In this document: in pieces, positions 1-6,939 of the stretch | Numbering within the stretch: the first letter of the stretch is position 1 | Layout of the letters: every line of letters starts with the position of its first letter | Assembly: GCA_023409435.1 (NCBI GenBank) | Contig: JAEYHP010000017.1 | Location: 1-35,732 of the forward strand | Origin: Bacillota bacterium | GTDB taxonomy: Bacteria; Bacillota; Clostridia; Christensenellales; CAG-138 | Direction of reading: 5' to 3' | Length of the DNA stretch: 35,732 nucleotides | Program-made: the position numbers and the translations under genes | The notes under the pieces: model-generated | The model's database searches: none | The model's input: only the letters and a program-made list of their open reading frames with translations | What the model was told of the DNA's origin: nothing

Positions 1-211
<211 letters not shown>

Positions 212-334
212 AATTACTCAACAGTTTAAAAAACTGTCTCTATCTTTTACTTGCAACTTGCTGCTCCTAAGAACAGCCGTTGTCCGTACTTTGCTGGTTC
301 CTCAAATTAATTGCGTTCGTCTTCTATCTCGCAC

Positions 335-353
335 TATATAGTTTTCAAGGTGC
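335..353 (-). promoter_or_regulatory. rRNA leader boxA-like element
   Basis: On the minus strand this reads GCACCTTGAAAACTATATAG. ACCTTGAAAACT-type sequences are common in rrn leaders and spacers of Clostridia and resemble the boxA antitermination site. It lies about 130 nt upstream of the 16S 5' end, where a leader antiterminator is expected. The assignment rests on position and resemblance only. Confidence 0.4.
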
Positions 354-404
354 TTGTTCCTGCGCCCCGTTTTTTCGCTTGTCCCGTGTTTTGGGCGCTC
401 AACT

Positions 405-433
405 ATAATAACAAACCACACGGTATGCAGCAA
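405..433 (-). promoter_or_regulatory. Probable rrn promoter
   Basis: On the minus strand TTGCTG (428-433) and TATTAT (405-410) are separated by 17 bp, giving a sigma-A-type promoter about 195 nt upstream of the 16S 5' end. The DNA further upstream (about 440-720) is AT-rich, as expected for an UP-element region of an rrn operon. Confidence 0.5.
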
Positions 434-856
434 ACCATTTGATTGACCGATTTCCCGCTAATACGACGATATTTGAATATTTTTTCCTATTTATCATGAT
501 TATAATCAATATCCGCATGATATCTTTATGTTTCTTTTTGTTATGACGAATATCTTGTCTTACAGTAATATACAGTCATTATCCCGTTCGCTCTTAAAAC
601 CCTTGTCGCGGAACATTCACTATTGTCCGAACATTAATGCCAAATTTTCATTTATATTCCGAATTCTCATGCAAGAATTTTATATTACCATATAATACCT
701 TGATCTTTATACGAACTCCAGTCCGCCGTTATCCTTTGTGTTCCAACCGAATGCTGCCGATTTGAGCAAATTGCGCCCGCGGCATCATGATTCTGTTGAG
801 CCAAACGGCCGTATGCGGTACGATAAAAGAGAGGAATATGGGGGAGTGTATTTCCG
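434..856. other. AT-rich intergenic region
   Basis: No convincing gene. The stretch is AT-rich and contains a perfect palindrome GATTATAATC (498-507) nested near the inverted pair TATCATG (492-498) / CATGATA (516-522). These could be binding sites but nothing links them to a known regulator. A TATAAT-like hexamer near 691 has no good -35 partner, so I do not call a promoter for the gene at 857. Confidence 0.4.
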
Positions 857-1462
857 ATGTGCGGGCGGTATTACTTATATATAGAAGAGGCGGAACTGCA
901 GAAGATCCTGCAGGAATTGATGGAAGGCCGGGGAATAACACCAGCCCTGCTTCAGACCGGTGAAGTATTCCCGACCAACCTTGTTCCTGTTATTCCCGCA
1001 AACGGAAAGCCGCAGGCGATGGTTTGGGGCTTTTCCCGCTATGGCGGCAAAGGGCATGTCATAAACGCGCGCAGCGAGAGCATCCGGGAAAAGGCGATGT
1101 TTCAAGGCTCCCTTCGTCAGGGAAGGTGTCTGATACCCGCCTCCTGGTATTTTGAGTGGGAGACGGTGGGAACAAAAAAGCAAAAGTACGCAATCTCCCG
1201 CGCGGACACGCCGCTTCTCTTTATGGCCGGCCTGTACCGCTATGAACCGAACCAACCCCTGCCCTCCTTTGTGATTCTGACGCGGGAGGCCGCGCGTGAA
1301 ATCGCCTTTATACACGGCCGCATGCCCGTCATATTGCCGCGTGCGCAGCAGCTCAGCTGGCTAAATGGGGATCTGTCCGTGCTCGATTGTGACCCGGGCG
1401 CGCTCGAATATAGAAAAGAATCGAAAGACAGTATGGTGTATCAGCAGGAGTTCCCGCTTTGA
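857..1462 (+). CDS. SRAP-domain abasic-site processing protein (HMCES/YedK family)
   Basis: The 201-aa product begins MCGRYY, the SRAP hallmark in which Cys2 becomes N-terminal after Met removal and crosslinks covalently to abasic sites in single-stranded DNA. The other active-site positions are visible: Asn70 in INARSES, Glu100 in SWYFEWE and His153 in HGRMP. Length and order match YedK (about 220 aa). Family knowledge: these cytosolic proteins shield abasic sites at stalled forks. The ATG at 857 follows a GGGGGAG ribosome binding site, and Cys2 fixes the start. It stands alone between the rrn region and a converging coat-protein-like gene, and the two share the terminator at 1482-1514. Confidence 0.95.
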   Translation: MCGRYYLYIEEAELQKILQELMEGRGITPALLQTGEVFPTNLVPVIPANGKPQAMVWGFSRYGGKGHVINARSESIREKAMFQGSLRQGRCLIPASWYFEWETVGTKKQKYAISRADTPLLFMAGLYRYEPNQPLPSFVILTREAAREIAFIHGRMPVILPRAQQLSWLNGDLSVLDCDPGALEYRKESKDSMVYQQEFPL

Positions 1463-1481
1463 GAGTTCAGAGACGCTTATT

Positions 1482-1514
1482 AAAAGCCCGCATCAAAAGA
1501 GATGCGGGCTTTTA
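1482..1514. terminator. Bidirectional rho-independent terminator
   Basis: A 13-bp stem AAAAGCCCGCATC / GATGCGGGCTTTT with a 6-nt loop. A- and T-runs on both sides suit both the SRAP gene on the plus strand and the GerQ-like gene converging on the minus strand. Confidence 0.85.
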
Positions 1515-1537
1515 TACAATAAAGAATCTACATTGCA

Positions 1538-2143
1538 TTACAAGCGGTAAAACTTCCGCAGGGCGCTGGCCGGTCCATCTTTCTTATCCTCCGGCAGCAC
1601 CGTCAAAAACCGCAGCGCGAGGAGGTCGCAGCCGGTTCGCGCCTGCGTGAGAGGATCGCGCAATACGAGGTATCCCGTTCCCACGTGCGTGATGATACCC
1701 GTACGCCGCTGCAGGCCGGGCCCAATTAAGAAATCCGCAATCACCGACCTGCCCGTAAGACTTCTGAGCAGTTCCTGATAGTTTGGGGAGGGCATGGGCC
1801 ATTGCCGGGGATTTGCAGCCCGGCGAACGCTTGGCGCCGCACGGTCCATATCCACCATTGGCGCGGCCGGGTTCATGCTGGCGGTACCGGTGGGCTCAAC
1901 CGTTGCGGGCCGCCGCGGACTTGCCGCGTTTTGCGCCACCCCCGAAATATTTTCACTGACGGATTCGTCCGGTTCCGGCTCTATGACAATAGTCCAGGGC
2001 ACCGTGCTTGCGCTTCCCCGTATACCGGAACCCGGATCGGGCTGCCCGTAGCCGCCCCGTTCCACATCGCCCTGGTGAAAAAGAGGGGCCTGTGAGAGAC
2101 CCTGCGTGGGCGAAAACAAATCCTGTCCCTGTCCATTTGCCAT
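1538..2143 (-). CDS. GerQ-like spore-coat domain protein
   Basis: A 201-aa protein with two parts. Residues 1 to about 120 are low-complexity (Gly, Pro, Ser, Ala, Glu). The C-terminal ~75 residues (from YQELLRSLTGRSVIADFLIG to the DLLALRFLTVLP motif) resemble the domain of GerQ and related Clostridia coat proteins, which ends in a conserved CDLYS-KFV-type strand. GerQ is a crosslinked inner-coat protein needed for germination in Bacillus. I infer a mother-cell or coat role here. The ATG at 2143 has GGGAG about 8 nt upstream. The coding sequence stops 24 nt short of the shared terminator. It could instead be a non-coat protein that merely carries the domain. Confidence 0.6.
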   Translation of the reverse strand: MANGQGQDLFSPTQGLSQAPLFHQGDVERGGYGQPDPGSGIRGSASTVPWTIVIEPEPDESVSENISGVAQNAASPRRPATVEPTGTASMNPAAPMVDMDRAAPSVRRAANPRQWPMPSPNYQELLRSLTGRSVIADFLIGPGLQRRTGIITHVGTGYLVLRDPLTQARTGCDLLALRFLTVLPEDKKDGPASALRKFYRL

Positions 2144-2220
2144 AACCGATCTCCCTTACCATTTGCCTAAAACGTTAAGAATGAAATGCAAAAGCACCTG
2201 CAAAGAAGGCCATGCTTGTT

Positions 2221-2229
2221 TATAGTATG
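2221..2229 (-). promoter_or_regulatory. Possible mother-cell sigma -10 element
   Basis: On the minus strand CATACTATA fits the -10 pattern CATANNNTA of sigma-E/sigma-K promoters. It lies about 80 nt upstream of the GerQ-like gene, which would be expected in that regulon. No clear -35 is visible, so this is suggestive only. Confidence 0.3.
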
Positions 2230-2298
2230 CGTTTTTTGCCCGATTTGCGCGGGACGATTCCACTAAGATACTTGATTTCAATTTTTTAGAAAAATTAC

Positions 2299-2327
2299 TT
2301 GACCTGTCGTAGTAGTCGTGCTATAGT
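2299..2327 (+). promoter_or_regulatory. Promoter of the padR operon
   Basis: TTGACC (2299-2304), a 17-bp spacer and TATAGT (2322-2327) form a strong sigma-A-type promoter about 75 nt upstream of padR. The spacer and -10 are embedded in inverted repeats (see the operator entry), as expected for repression. Confidence 0.8.
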
Positions 2328-2356
2328 ATCCATACTACGACAGCCGTAGTATGGAT
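2304..2356. promoter_or_regulatory. Interleaved palindromic operator, probably for PadR
   Basis: Two overlapping inverted repeats share one arm. CTGTCGTAGTA (2304-2314) is inverted at 2333-2343 across the -10. ATCCATACTACG (2328-2339) is inverted at 2345-2356 with a 5-nt centre. All arms are perfect. The layout gives three GTAGTA-type half-sites covering the promoter spacer, the -10 and the start site, which suits autoregulation by the adjacent PadR. The second pair could also fold as an RNA hairpin in the leader. Confidence 0.65.
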
Positions 2357-2402
2357 TTACAGGAGAAACGCAGGTTCAGGTGAACGAAAAAGAGGTGATC
2401 GC

Positions 2403-2729
2403 ATGATGATCAGCAGCGATGTTATTCGCGGCTACAACGACACCATACTGCTGTGCATGCTGCTGGATGAACCGTCGTACGGGTATGATATTTCCCGAAA
2501 AATCCGCGAGCGTACGCAGAACGCGTATATTATAAAAGAAACAACGCTTTATTCCGCGTTTGAGCGGCTGGAGCGCAACGGATATATCGTGTCCTTCTTC
2601 GGGGAGGAAACATTCGGCAAGCGCCGCACGTATTACCGCATTACGACCGAGGGGCGGGCATATTATCAGGAAAAATGTGAAGAGTGGGCAACCACCAAGA
2701 ATGTCATCAATAAATTTGTGAACGGTTAG
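2403..2729 (+). CDS. PadR-family transcriptional regulator
   Basis: The 108-aa product is a short (PadR-s1 type) winged-helix regulator. SYGYDI (about 25-30) opens the first helices, TTLYSAFERLERNGY (47-61) is the recognition region and RRTYYRIT (74-81) is the wing. Family members are dimeric repressors that respond to phenolics, drugs or envelope stress. It heads a three-gene plus-strand cassette: the membrane protein starts 12 nt downstream. The start follows AGAGGTGATC; the adjacent second ATG is also possible. Promoter and operator palindromes directly upstream argue for self-repression. Confidence 0.9.
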   Translation: MMISSDVIRGYNDTILLCMLLDEPSYGYDISRKIRERTQNAYIIKETTLYSAFERLERNGYIVSFFGEETFGKRRTYYRITTEGRAYYQEKCEEWATTKNVINKFVNG

Positions 2730-2741
2730 GGGAGGTTCATC

Positions 2742-3698
2742 ATGGACACCATACGCAGCTACTTGGATAATCTGTTTGCGGGGCTGCCGCGCACGGAGCG
2801 TGTTCGTCAGCTCAGAATCGAGTTGCTCTCCAACATGGAGGAGCATTACCGCGAGTTAAAAGCGCAGGGCAAGACAGAAAACGAGGCCGTAGGAATCGTC
2901 ATTTCCCAGTTTGGCAACATCGACGAGCTTTTGACGGAACTCAACATTCAGCGGGAGGAAAATGCATTGCCCGAAGCTGCGGACAGCCTGATCGACGCTT
3001 ATCTGGAAGCGTCAAAAAAGGCCACGCGCAACGTATCGCTTGGAGTGTTCCTTTGCATATTGGGCCCCGCTTTACTGATGCTGTTCAATGCGCTGTTTCA
3101 AAACAGCCTTTTAGACATCGGGGGAGACGTAAGCACGCTTGCTCTGATTCCCATGTTCCTGTCCGTTGTATCCGGCGTCGGCATATTGATGTATGGCGGC
3201 ATGCGGATGGACCCCTACAAAACGCTTGAAGACAGAATGCTCATCGCTCCGGCTTCCCGCGCAAGGCTCCAGGCGGGATATGAAGCGCTGCGCGAGTTCT
3301 ATATGAAAAGCGTTATAGCGGGCGTTTGCCTGTGCGTCATCAGCCCCGTCCCGTTGTTTGCCTTTTCCGCCATCAGACACGACATCCAGGACTACGGCGT
3401 GCCCCTGCTGCTCTTTTTGGTTGCCTGCGGCGTATATATCCTTATCCGCGGCAGCATGCACCGCTCTTCTTACCAGAAGTTATTAAAGATAGAAGAGTAT
3501 GCGCCCGTGAAAACCAAGGAAACCAAGGTGGTTGGCGCGGTCGCGTCCGTCGTCTGGCCACTCGTAGTCGCGATATTCCTCTTCCTTGGGTTTGTATACA
3601 ACCTGTGGGGAATTGCATGGATCATATTCCCCATCACGGGTCTGCTGTTCGGCATATTCAGCAGCGTATATACCACACTGCACAAAAACAGCCACTAA
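2742..3698 (+). CDS. HAAS/DUF1700-type membrane protein, PadR partner
   Basis: 318 aa. The first ~65 residues are soluble and helical (IRSYLDNLFAGLPRTERVRQ and onward), like the HAAS or permease-prefix domain that pairs with PadR regulators. About six hydrophobic segments follow (near 100-120, 130-150, 185-205, 220-240, 270-290, 295-312). Family knowledge: HAAS-domain membrane proteins are routinely encoded next to padR and are thought to sense or transmit membrane state, but the mechanism is unclear. The ribosome binding site GGGGAGG lies just before ATG 2742, and spacing to padR implies co-transcription. There are no transporter or enzyme motifs. Confidence 0.75.
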   Translation: MDTIRSYLDNLFAGLPRTERVRQLRIELLSNMEEHYRELKAQGKTENEAVGIVISQFGNIDELLTELNIQREENALPEAADSLIDAYLEASKKATRNVSLGVFLCILGPALLMLFNALFQNSLLDIGGDVSTLALIPMFLSVVSGVGILMYGGMRMDPYKTLEDRMLIAPASRARLQAGYEALREFYMKSVIAGVCLCVISPVPLFAFSAIRHDIQDYGVPLLLFLVACGVYILIRGSMHRSSYQKLLKIEEYAPVKTKETKVVGAVASVVWPLVVAIFLFLGFVYNLWGIAWIIFPITGLLFGIFSSVYTTLHKNSH

Positions 3699-3790
3699 GC
3701 CCAATTGAACCGCACCGGCCGGCCGTTTGGCGCATAGGCGGCTGGAAACGGATGGCCCTTTATTGGAAAAAGACAGGAGACACTTTTTAA

Positions 3791-4888
3791 ATGACAGGCA
3801 ATGAACTGACGCAATATATGAACAACAGCATCGCGGGCATGGTCAAAGATGTGCTGCGCGAAACGCTCCAGAACCCGCGGGAGACCGCATACCTGTTAAA
3901 GCTGATGGATCACACCAAAAAAAACGGCCAGAAGCGGCTGACGTTTGAGAGCACCGGGCAACATGTGCCCGCGTTTATGATTTCCAGCATCACGCACAGC
4001 TGCAACCTTACTTGCAAGGGCTGCTACGCGCGGGCAAACGGCACCTGCGCCGATATTCCCCGCCAGCCGCTTCTGAGTACTGCGGAATGGGGCGGTATTT
4101 TCCGGCAGGCGGCTGAGCTTGGCGTATCCTTTAACCTGCTTGCGGGCGGGGAGCCTCTGCTGCGGCGGGACGTCCTGGAAGAGGCCGCCAAAGTGGAAAG
4201 CATCCTCTTCCCCGTGTTCACCAACGGGACGCTGCTCAACGAGGCGTATATTTCCCTGTTCCATGCCCACCGCAATCTGGTCCCCATACTGAGCCTGGAG
4301 GGCGGCGTCGCGCGCACAGACGAACGCCGGGGGCCCGGCACCTATCAAAAACTAATGGAGGCTATGCAGGACTTTCGGCAGAAGGGAATACTCTTTGGCG
4401 TTTCCCTGACGGTGACGCGGGAAAATATGACGGAGCTGACTTCCGACGCGTTTCTTTCCGAACTGAAGCGGCAGGGCTGCAGAGTGGTCTTTTATGTGGA
4501 ATATGTGCCAGTGGACGAAAGCACGCGCGACTTGGCGCTCAGCGCGAAAAACGTCGCGTTTATGGAGCAGCGGCTGAGCGAGCTGCGCAACCAACACCCT
4601 TCGCTTCTGTTTATGTCCTTCCCCGGGGATGAAAAGTTTTTAGGCGGCTGCCTTGCCGCGGGCAGGGGCTTTTTCCACGTCAACCCATACGGCGCGGCGG
4701 AACCGTGCCCCTTTTCCCCGTATTCGGACCGCAGCCTGAAGGAATATACGCTGCTGGAGGCACTCAATTCCCCGTTCTTTGTGCGTTTGCGGGACGCCGC
4801 CCTTGTCGGCGGGGAGCATACGGGCGGCTGCGCGCTCTTCGAGCAGGAAAGCCGGGTAAAGGAACTTCTTCGGCCTCACTGTAGCTAA
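3791..4888 (+). CDS. Radical SAM protein with SPASM-like C-terminus
   Basis: 365 aa. The CxxxCxxC cluster for the SAM-bound [4Fe-4S] centre is Cys71, Cys75, Cys78 (SCNLTCKGCYA), followed by the AGGEP motif that contacts SAM. The C-terminal part contains GGCLAAGRGFFHVNPYG, EPCPFSP and GGCALF, a cysteine pattern like SPASM/twitch domains that bind auxiliary clusters in peptide-modifying enzymes. About 70 residues precede the cluster. No substrate peptide gene is evident nearby. It lies 92 nt after the HAAS gene on the same strand, so it may be part of the PadR-controlled unit. Substrate unknown. AGGAGA lies upstream of ATG 3791. Confidence 0.85.
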   Translation: MTGNELTQYMNNSIAGMVKDVLRETLQNPRETAYLLKLMDHTKKNGQKRLTFESTGQHVPAFMISSITHSCNLTCKGCYARANGTCADIPRQPLLSTAEWGGIFRQAAELGVSFNLLAGGEPLLRRDVLEEAAKVESILFPVFTNGTLLNEAYISLFHAHRNLVPILSLEGGVARTDERRGPGTYQKLMEAMQDFRQKGILFGVSLTVTRENMTELTSDAFLSELKRQGCRVVFYVEYVPVDESTRDLALSAKNVAFMEQRLSELRNQHPSLLFMSFPGDEKFLGGCLAAGRGFFHVNPYGAAEPCPFSPYSDRSLKEYTLLEALNSPFFVRLRDAALVGGEHTGGCALFEQESRVKELLRPHCS

Positions 4889-4922
4889 AACAAGACCCGG
4901 GCGACTGCCCGGGTCTTGTTTT
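4887..4922. terminator. Bidirectional terminator
   Basis: A perfect 16-bp stem AAAACAAGACCCGGGC with loop GACT and a T-rich end on both strands. It separates the converging radical SAM gene (its stop lies in the first arm) and the SPL-family gene. Confidence 0.9.
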
Positions 4923-4944
4923 ATGCTTTAGCTCTCCGGCCTAT

Positions 4945-5829
4945 TTAAAACAGGCTGGTCTGCTGTTGGCTGTATTCGGCTTTGTAGGCAAGAATGATGT
5001 CTTTCATTTCGTAAAGCAATCTAGCCTTCTCGCATTGGCGCGCAAACGTCTCCCACAGGCGTTTTGCGTTGGGGCTTGTACATACATACTGCATCCCGTA
5101 CATATCGATGTATTTCTGCTTTACACCGGGGAAGCGTTCATCCAGCTTCTGATAAAAATATTCCCGGTTCCCTTCGCGCATTGTGACGCCCATGGCCGGA
5201 TAAATAAATTTAGCGCCCGCGTCTTTGGCTCTGGAGATAATCTCCCCCACGTTTTCCACCGTATCATTGAGAAACGGCAAAATTGGCATCATCAATACGC
5301 CGCAAAATATGCCGCTGTTTGAAAGGATACGGATGGCCGAGAACCGCTCCGCAGAGCTTGCCACATGCGGCTCAATTCTGCTGCCCAATGCCGCATCCGC
5401 CGTTGTGATTGTCACCTTTACAAGTGCGGGGGCCTTCTTCCCAATTTCCTGCAGCACATCCGTGTCCCGCGTGACCAGCGTGCTTTTCGTATCGATCGCA
5501 ACGCCGAACTCGTATAGCGCGAGAAGTTCGAGCGCCCTGCGCGTCAGGCACAGCTTCTGCTCCAGCGGATTATAAGGGTCGCTCATCGCGCCGGTCGCAA
5601 CAACTCCCCGCCTGGTTTTTCTTCTTAGCTCATCCCGGATAATTTGCAGCGCGTTTTCTTTGACTTTTACCGTACCAAAATCAGGGTTCTGGTAGCAGGC
5701 GCTTCTGCTGTCGCAGTAAATGCAGCCATGCGAACAACCCCGATAGATATTCATGTTGTAGTCAACGCCGAACCACGCCTCCGGGCACTTGGTCTTCGCT
5801 ACAATGGTTTTGGCAGGTACCGTCTCCAT
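4945..5829 (-). CDS. SPL-family radical SAM protein (SplB/COG1533-like)
   Basis: 294 aa. CxxxCxxC is at Cys32, Cys36 and Cys39 (YRGCSHGCIYCDSRS). The GAMSDPYNPLE motif and the T-S-N-A-type C-terminus match the spore photoproduct lyase-like superfamily of radical SAM proteins. True spore photoproduct lyase is about 340 aa with a further conserved cysteine that I cannot confirm, so this is more likely the general COG1533 group, often annotated as DNA repair. The frame stays open to a TTG at 5853, but ATG 5829 has GGGAGGGAG just upstream and is the better start. It is transcribed alone on the minus strand, diverging from the SDR gene across 160 bp. Confidence 0.8.
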   Translation of the reverse strand: METVPAKTIVAKTKCPEAWFGVDYNMNIYRGCSHGCIYCDSRSACYQNPDFGTVKVKENALQIIRDELRRKTRRGVVATGAMSDPYNPLEQKLCLTRRALELLALYEFGVAIDTKSTLVTRDTDVLQEIGKKAPALVKVTITTADAALGSRIEPHVASSAERFSAIRILSNSGIFCGVLMMPILPFLNDTVENVGEIISRAKDAGAKFIYPAMGVTMREGNREYFYQKLDERFPGVKQKYIDMYGMQYVCTSPNAKRLWETFARQCEKARLLYEMKDIILAYKAEYSQQQTSLF

Positions 5830-5921
5830 AAATCTCCCTCCCGGAACGGTCAAGCAATACTTCCGAACTTACTTTACCACGAAACATTCCTGCATTTCCA
5901 GTGCGTCCATAGCTGCTTTCC

Positions 5922-5965
5922 TTAGTGAAGTTTCGCTATGAAACGCTGCATTCATTCACTATAAT
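5922..5965. promoter_or_regulatory. Candidate MarR-type operator at the SPL/SDR divergent promoter
   Basis: TTAGTGAAGT (5922-5931) and TTCACTATAATG (5955-5966) flank a GTTTC/GAAAC hairpin (5930-5944). The same two half-sites (TTAGTGAAGT and TTCACTATTATG) form the palindrome in front of the MarR gene at 11087-11125, but with 6 bp less between them. TATAAT at 5960-5965 could be the -10 of the SDR gene; its -35 is poor. Confidence 0.4.
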
Positions 5966-5989
5966 GATGTTTGAAAGGGAGTGTTGCTT

Positions 5990-6733
5990 ATGAACATGCA
6001 CGGAAATACCGTACTCATCACCGGCGGGTCCAACGGAATAGGGCTTGCGTTGGCGGAACGCCTGCTTGCGCTTGGGAACCGCGTCATCATCTGCGGCCGA
6101 AGGGCGGACAAGCTGATACAAGCCGCCGAAGCGATAAAAGGGCTCATCACCATACAATGCGACGTCGCGGACGAAGCCCAGCGTGCCGCACTGTACGAGC
6201 GGGTCGCCGCGGAATTTCCCGAAACCAATGTGCTCATCAACAATGCCGGCATTCAGCGCCGCATGGATTTAGCCGACCCCGAAGTTGCCTGGCATGATAT
6301 AAAGCAGGAGCTTGCCATCAACCTGGAGGCGCCCATCCACTTTGCCCGGCTGTTTACGGCGCATCTGTTGAAGCAGCGCAATCCCGCCATCGTCAACGTG
6401 TCCTCGGAGCTTGCCTTTATGCCGCCCATCTGGGTGCCGGTGTACGGCGCCACAAAAGCGGGCGTGCATTCCTTTACGTTCAGCCTCAGGAAGCAGTTGG
6501 AACACACCGGCATTGAAGTAATCGAAGTGGTCCCGCCCGCAGTCAACACGGATCTTGGCGGCGTAGGCCTGCACACGTTCGGCGTGGACGTCAACCTCTT
6601 TGCGGACGCCGTAATCGACGGTCTTGGGAAAGGACAGATCGAAATCGGCTACAACAACCTGGACAGCACCCGCCTGCCCCGCGAGGAAATCGAGCAGAAC
6701 GCCGTCGAGCTCTGGCAGCGCAGGAAAAAGTAG
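5990..6733 (+). CDS. DltE-like short-chain dehydrogenase/reductase
   Basis: 247 aa. Rossmann motif TGGSNGIG at 11-18, NNAG near 84, catalytic serine in NVSSELAF, and YGATK with Tyr152 and Lys156: a complete classical SDR active site. Sequence flow (TVLITGGSNGIGLALAERLL, VIICGRR, QCDVAD, VLINNAGIQ) strongly resembles DltE-type oxidoreductases, which are encoded with the D-alanylation operon in Bacillus. No dlt genes are present here, so the role is unknown. ATG 5990 is preferred over the in-frame GTG at 5981 because AAGGGAG sits 8 nt before the ATG. A possible MarR operator lies upstream. Confidence 0.85.
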   Translation: MNMHGNTVLITGGSNGIGLALAERLLALGNRVIICGRRADKLIQAAEAIKGLITIQCDVADEAQRAALYERVAAEFPETNVLINNAGIQRRMDLADPEVAWHDIKQELAINLEAPIHFARLFTAHLLKQRNPAIVNVSSELAFMPPIWVPVYGATKAGVHSFTFSLRKQLEHTGIEVIEVVPPAVNTDLGGVGLHTFGVDVNLFADAVIDGLGKGQIEIGYNNLDSTRLPREEIEQNAVELWQRRKK

Positions 6734-6778
6734 CGGCTGCGGGGCCGGGAAGAGCTTCCCAACGCATCAGTCTCTTTA

Positions 6779-6871
6779 CTGTCATCCTGAGCAAAGCGAA
6801 GGATCTTAAAAGCGCCTATATTAGGGGATATAATAAGAACCAGATTCTTCGCCTCCGGCTCAGAATGACAG
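6779..6871. repeat. Palindromic intergenic repeat element
   Basis: Ends are imperfect inverted copies of about 30 bp: CTGTCATCCTGAGCAAAGCG (6779-6798, continuing to GGATCT at 6806) and the complement of 6842-6871, which begins CTGTCATTCTGAGCCGGAGG. The core is short and AT-rich. The TCATCCTGAGC..GAAGGATCT signature is one I have seen as a dispersed repeat in many bacterial genomes, so this is probably a small palindromic or MITE-like element. Confidence 0.7.
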
Positions 6872-6894
6872 ACAGCGAGGTCTATCGACATGCA

Positions 6895-6921
6895 GAGGCC
6901 TGCGGCAATGCCGCAGGCCTC
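6895..6921. terminator. Terminator between the SDR and ABC exporter genes
   Basis: A 12-bp perfect stem GAGGCCTGCGGC / GCCGCAGGCCTC with a 3-nt loop. The T-rich run (TTGTTCTTG) is on the plus-strand side. The minus side lacks a T-run, so efficient termination is clearest for plus-strand transcripts. Confidence 0.7.
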
Positions 6922-6939
6922 TTGTTCTTGTATAAAAAC

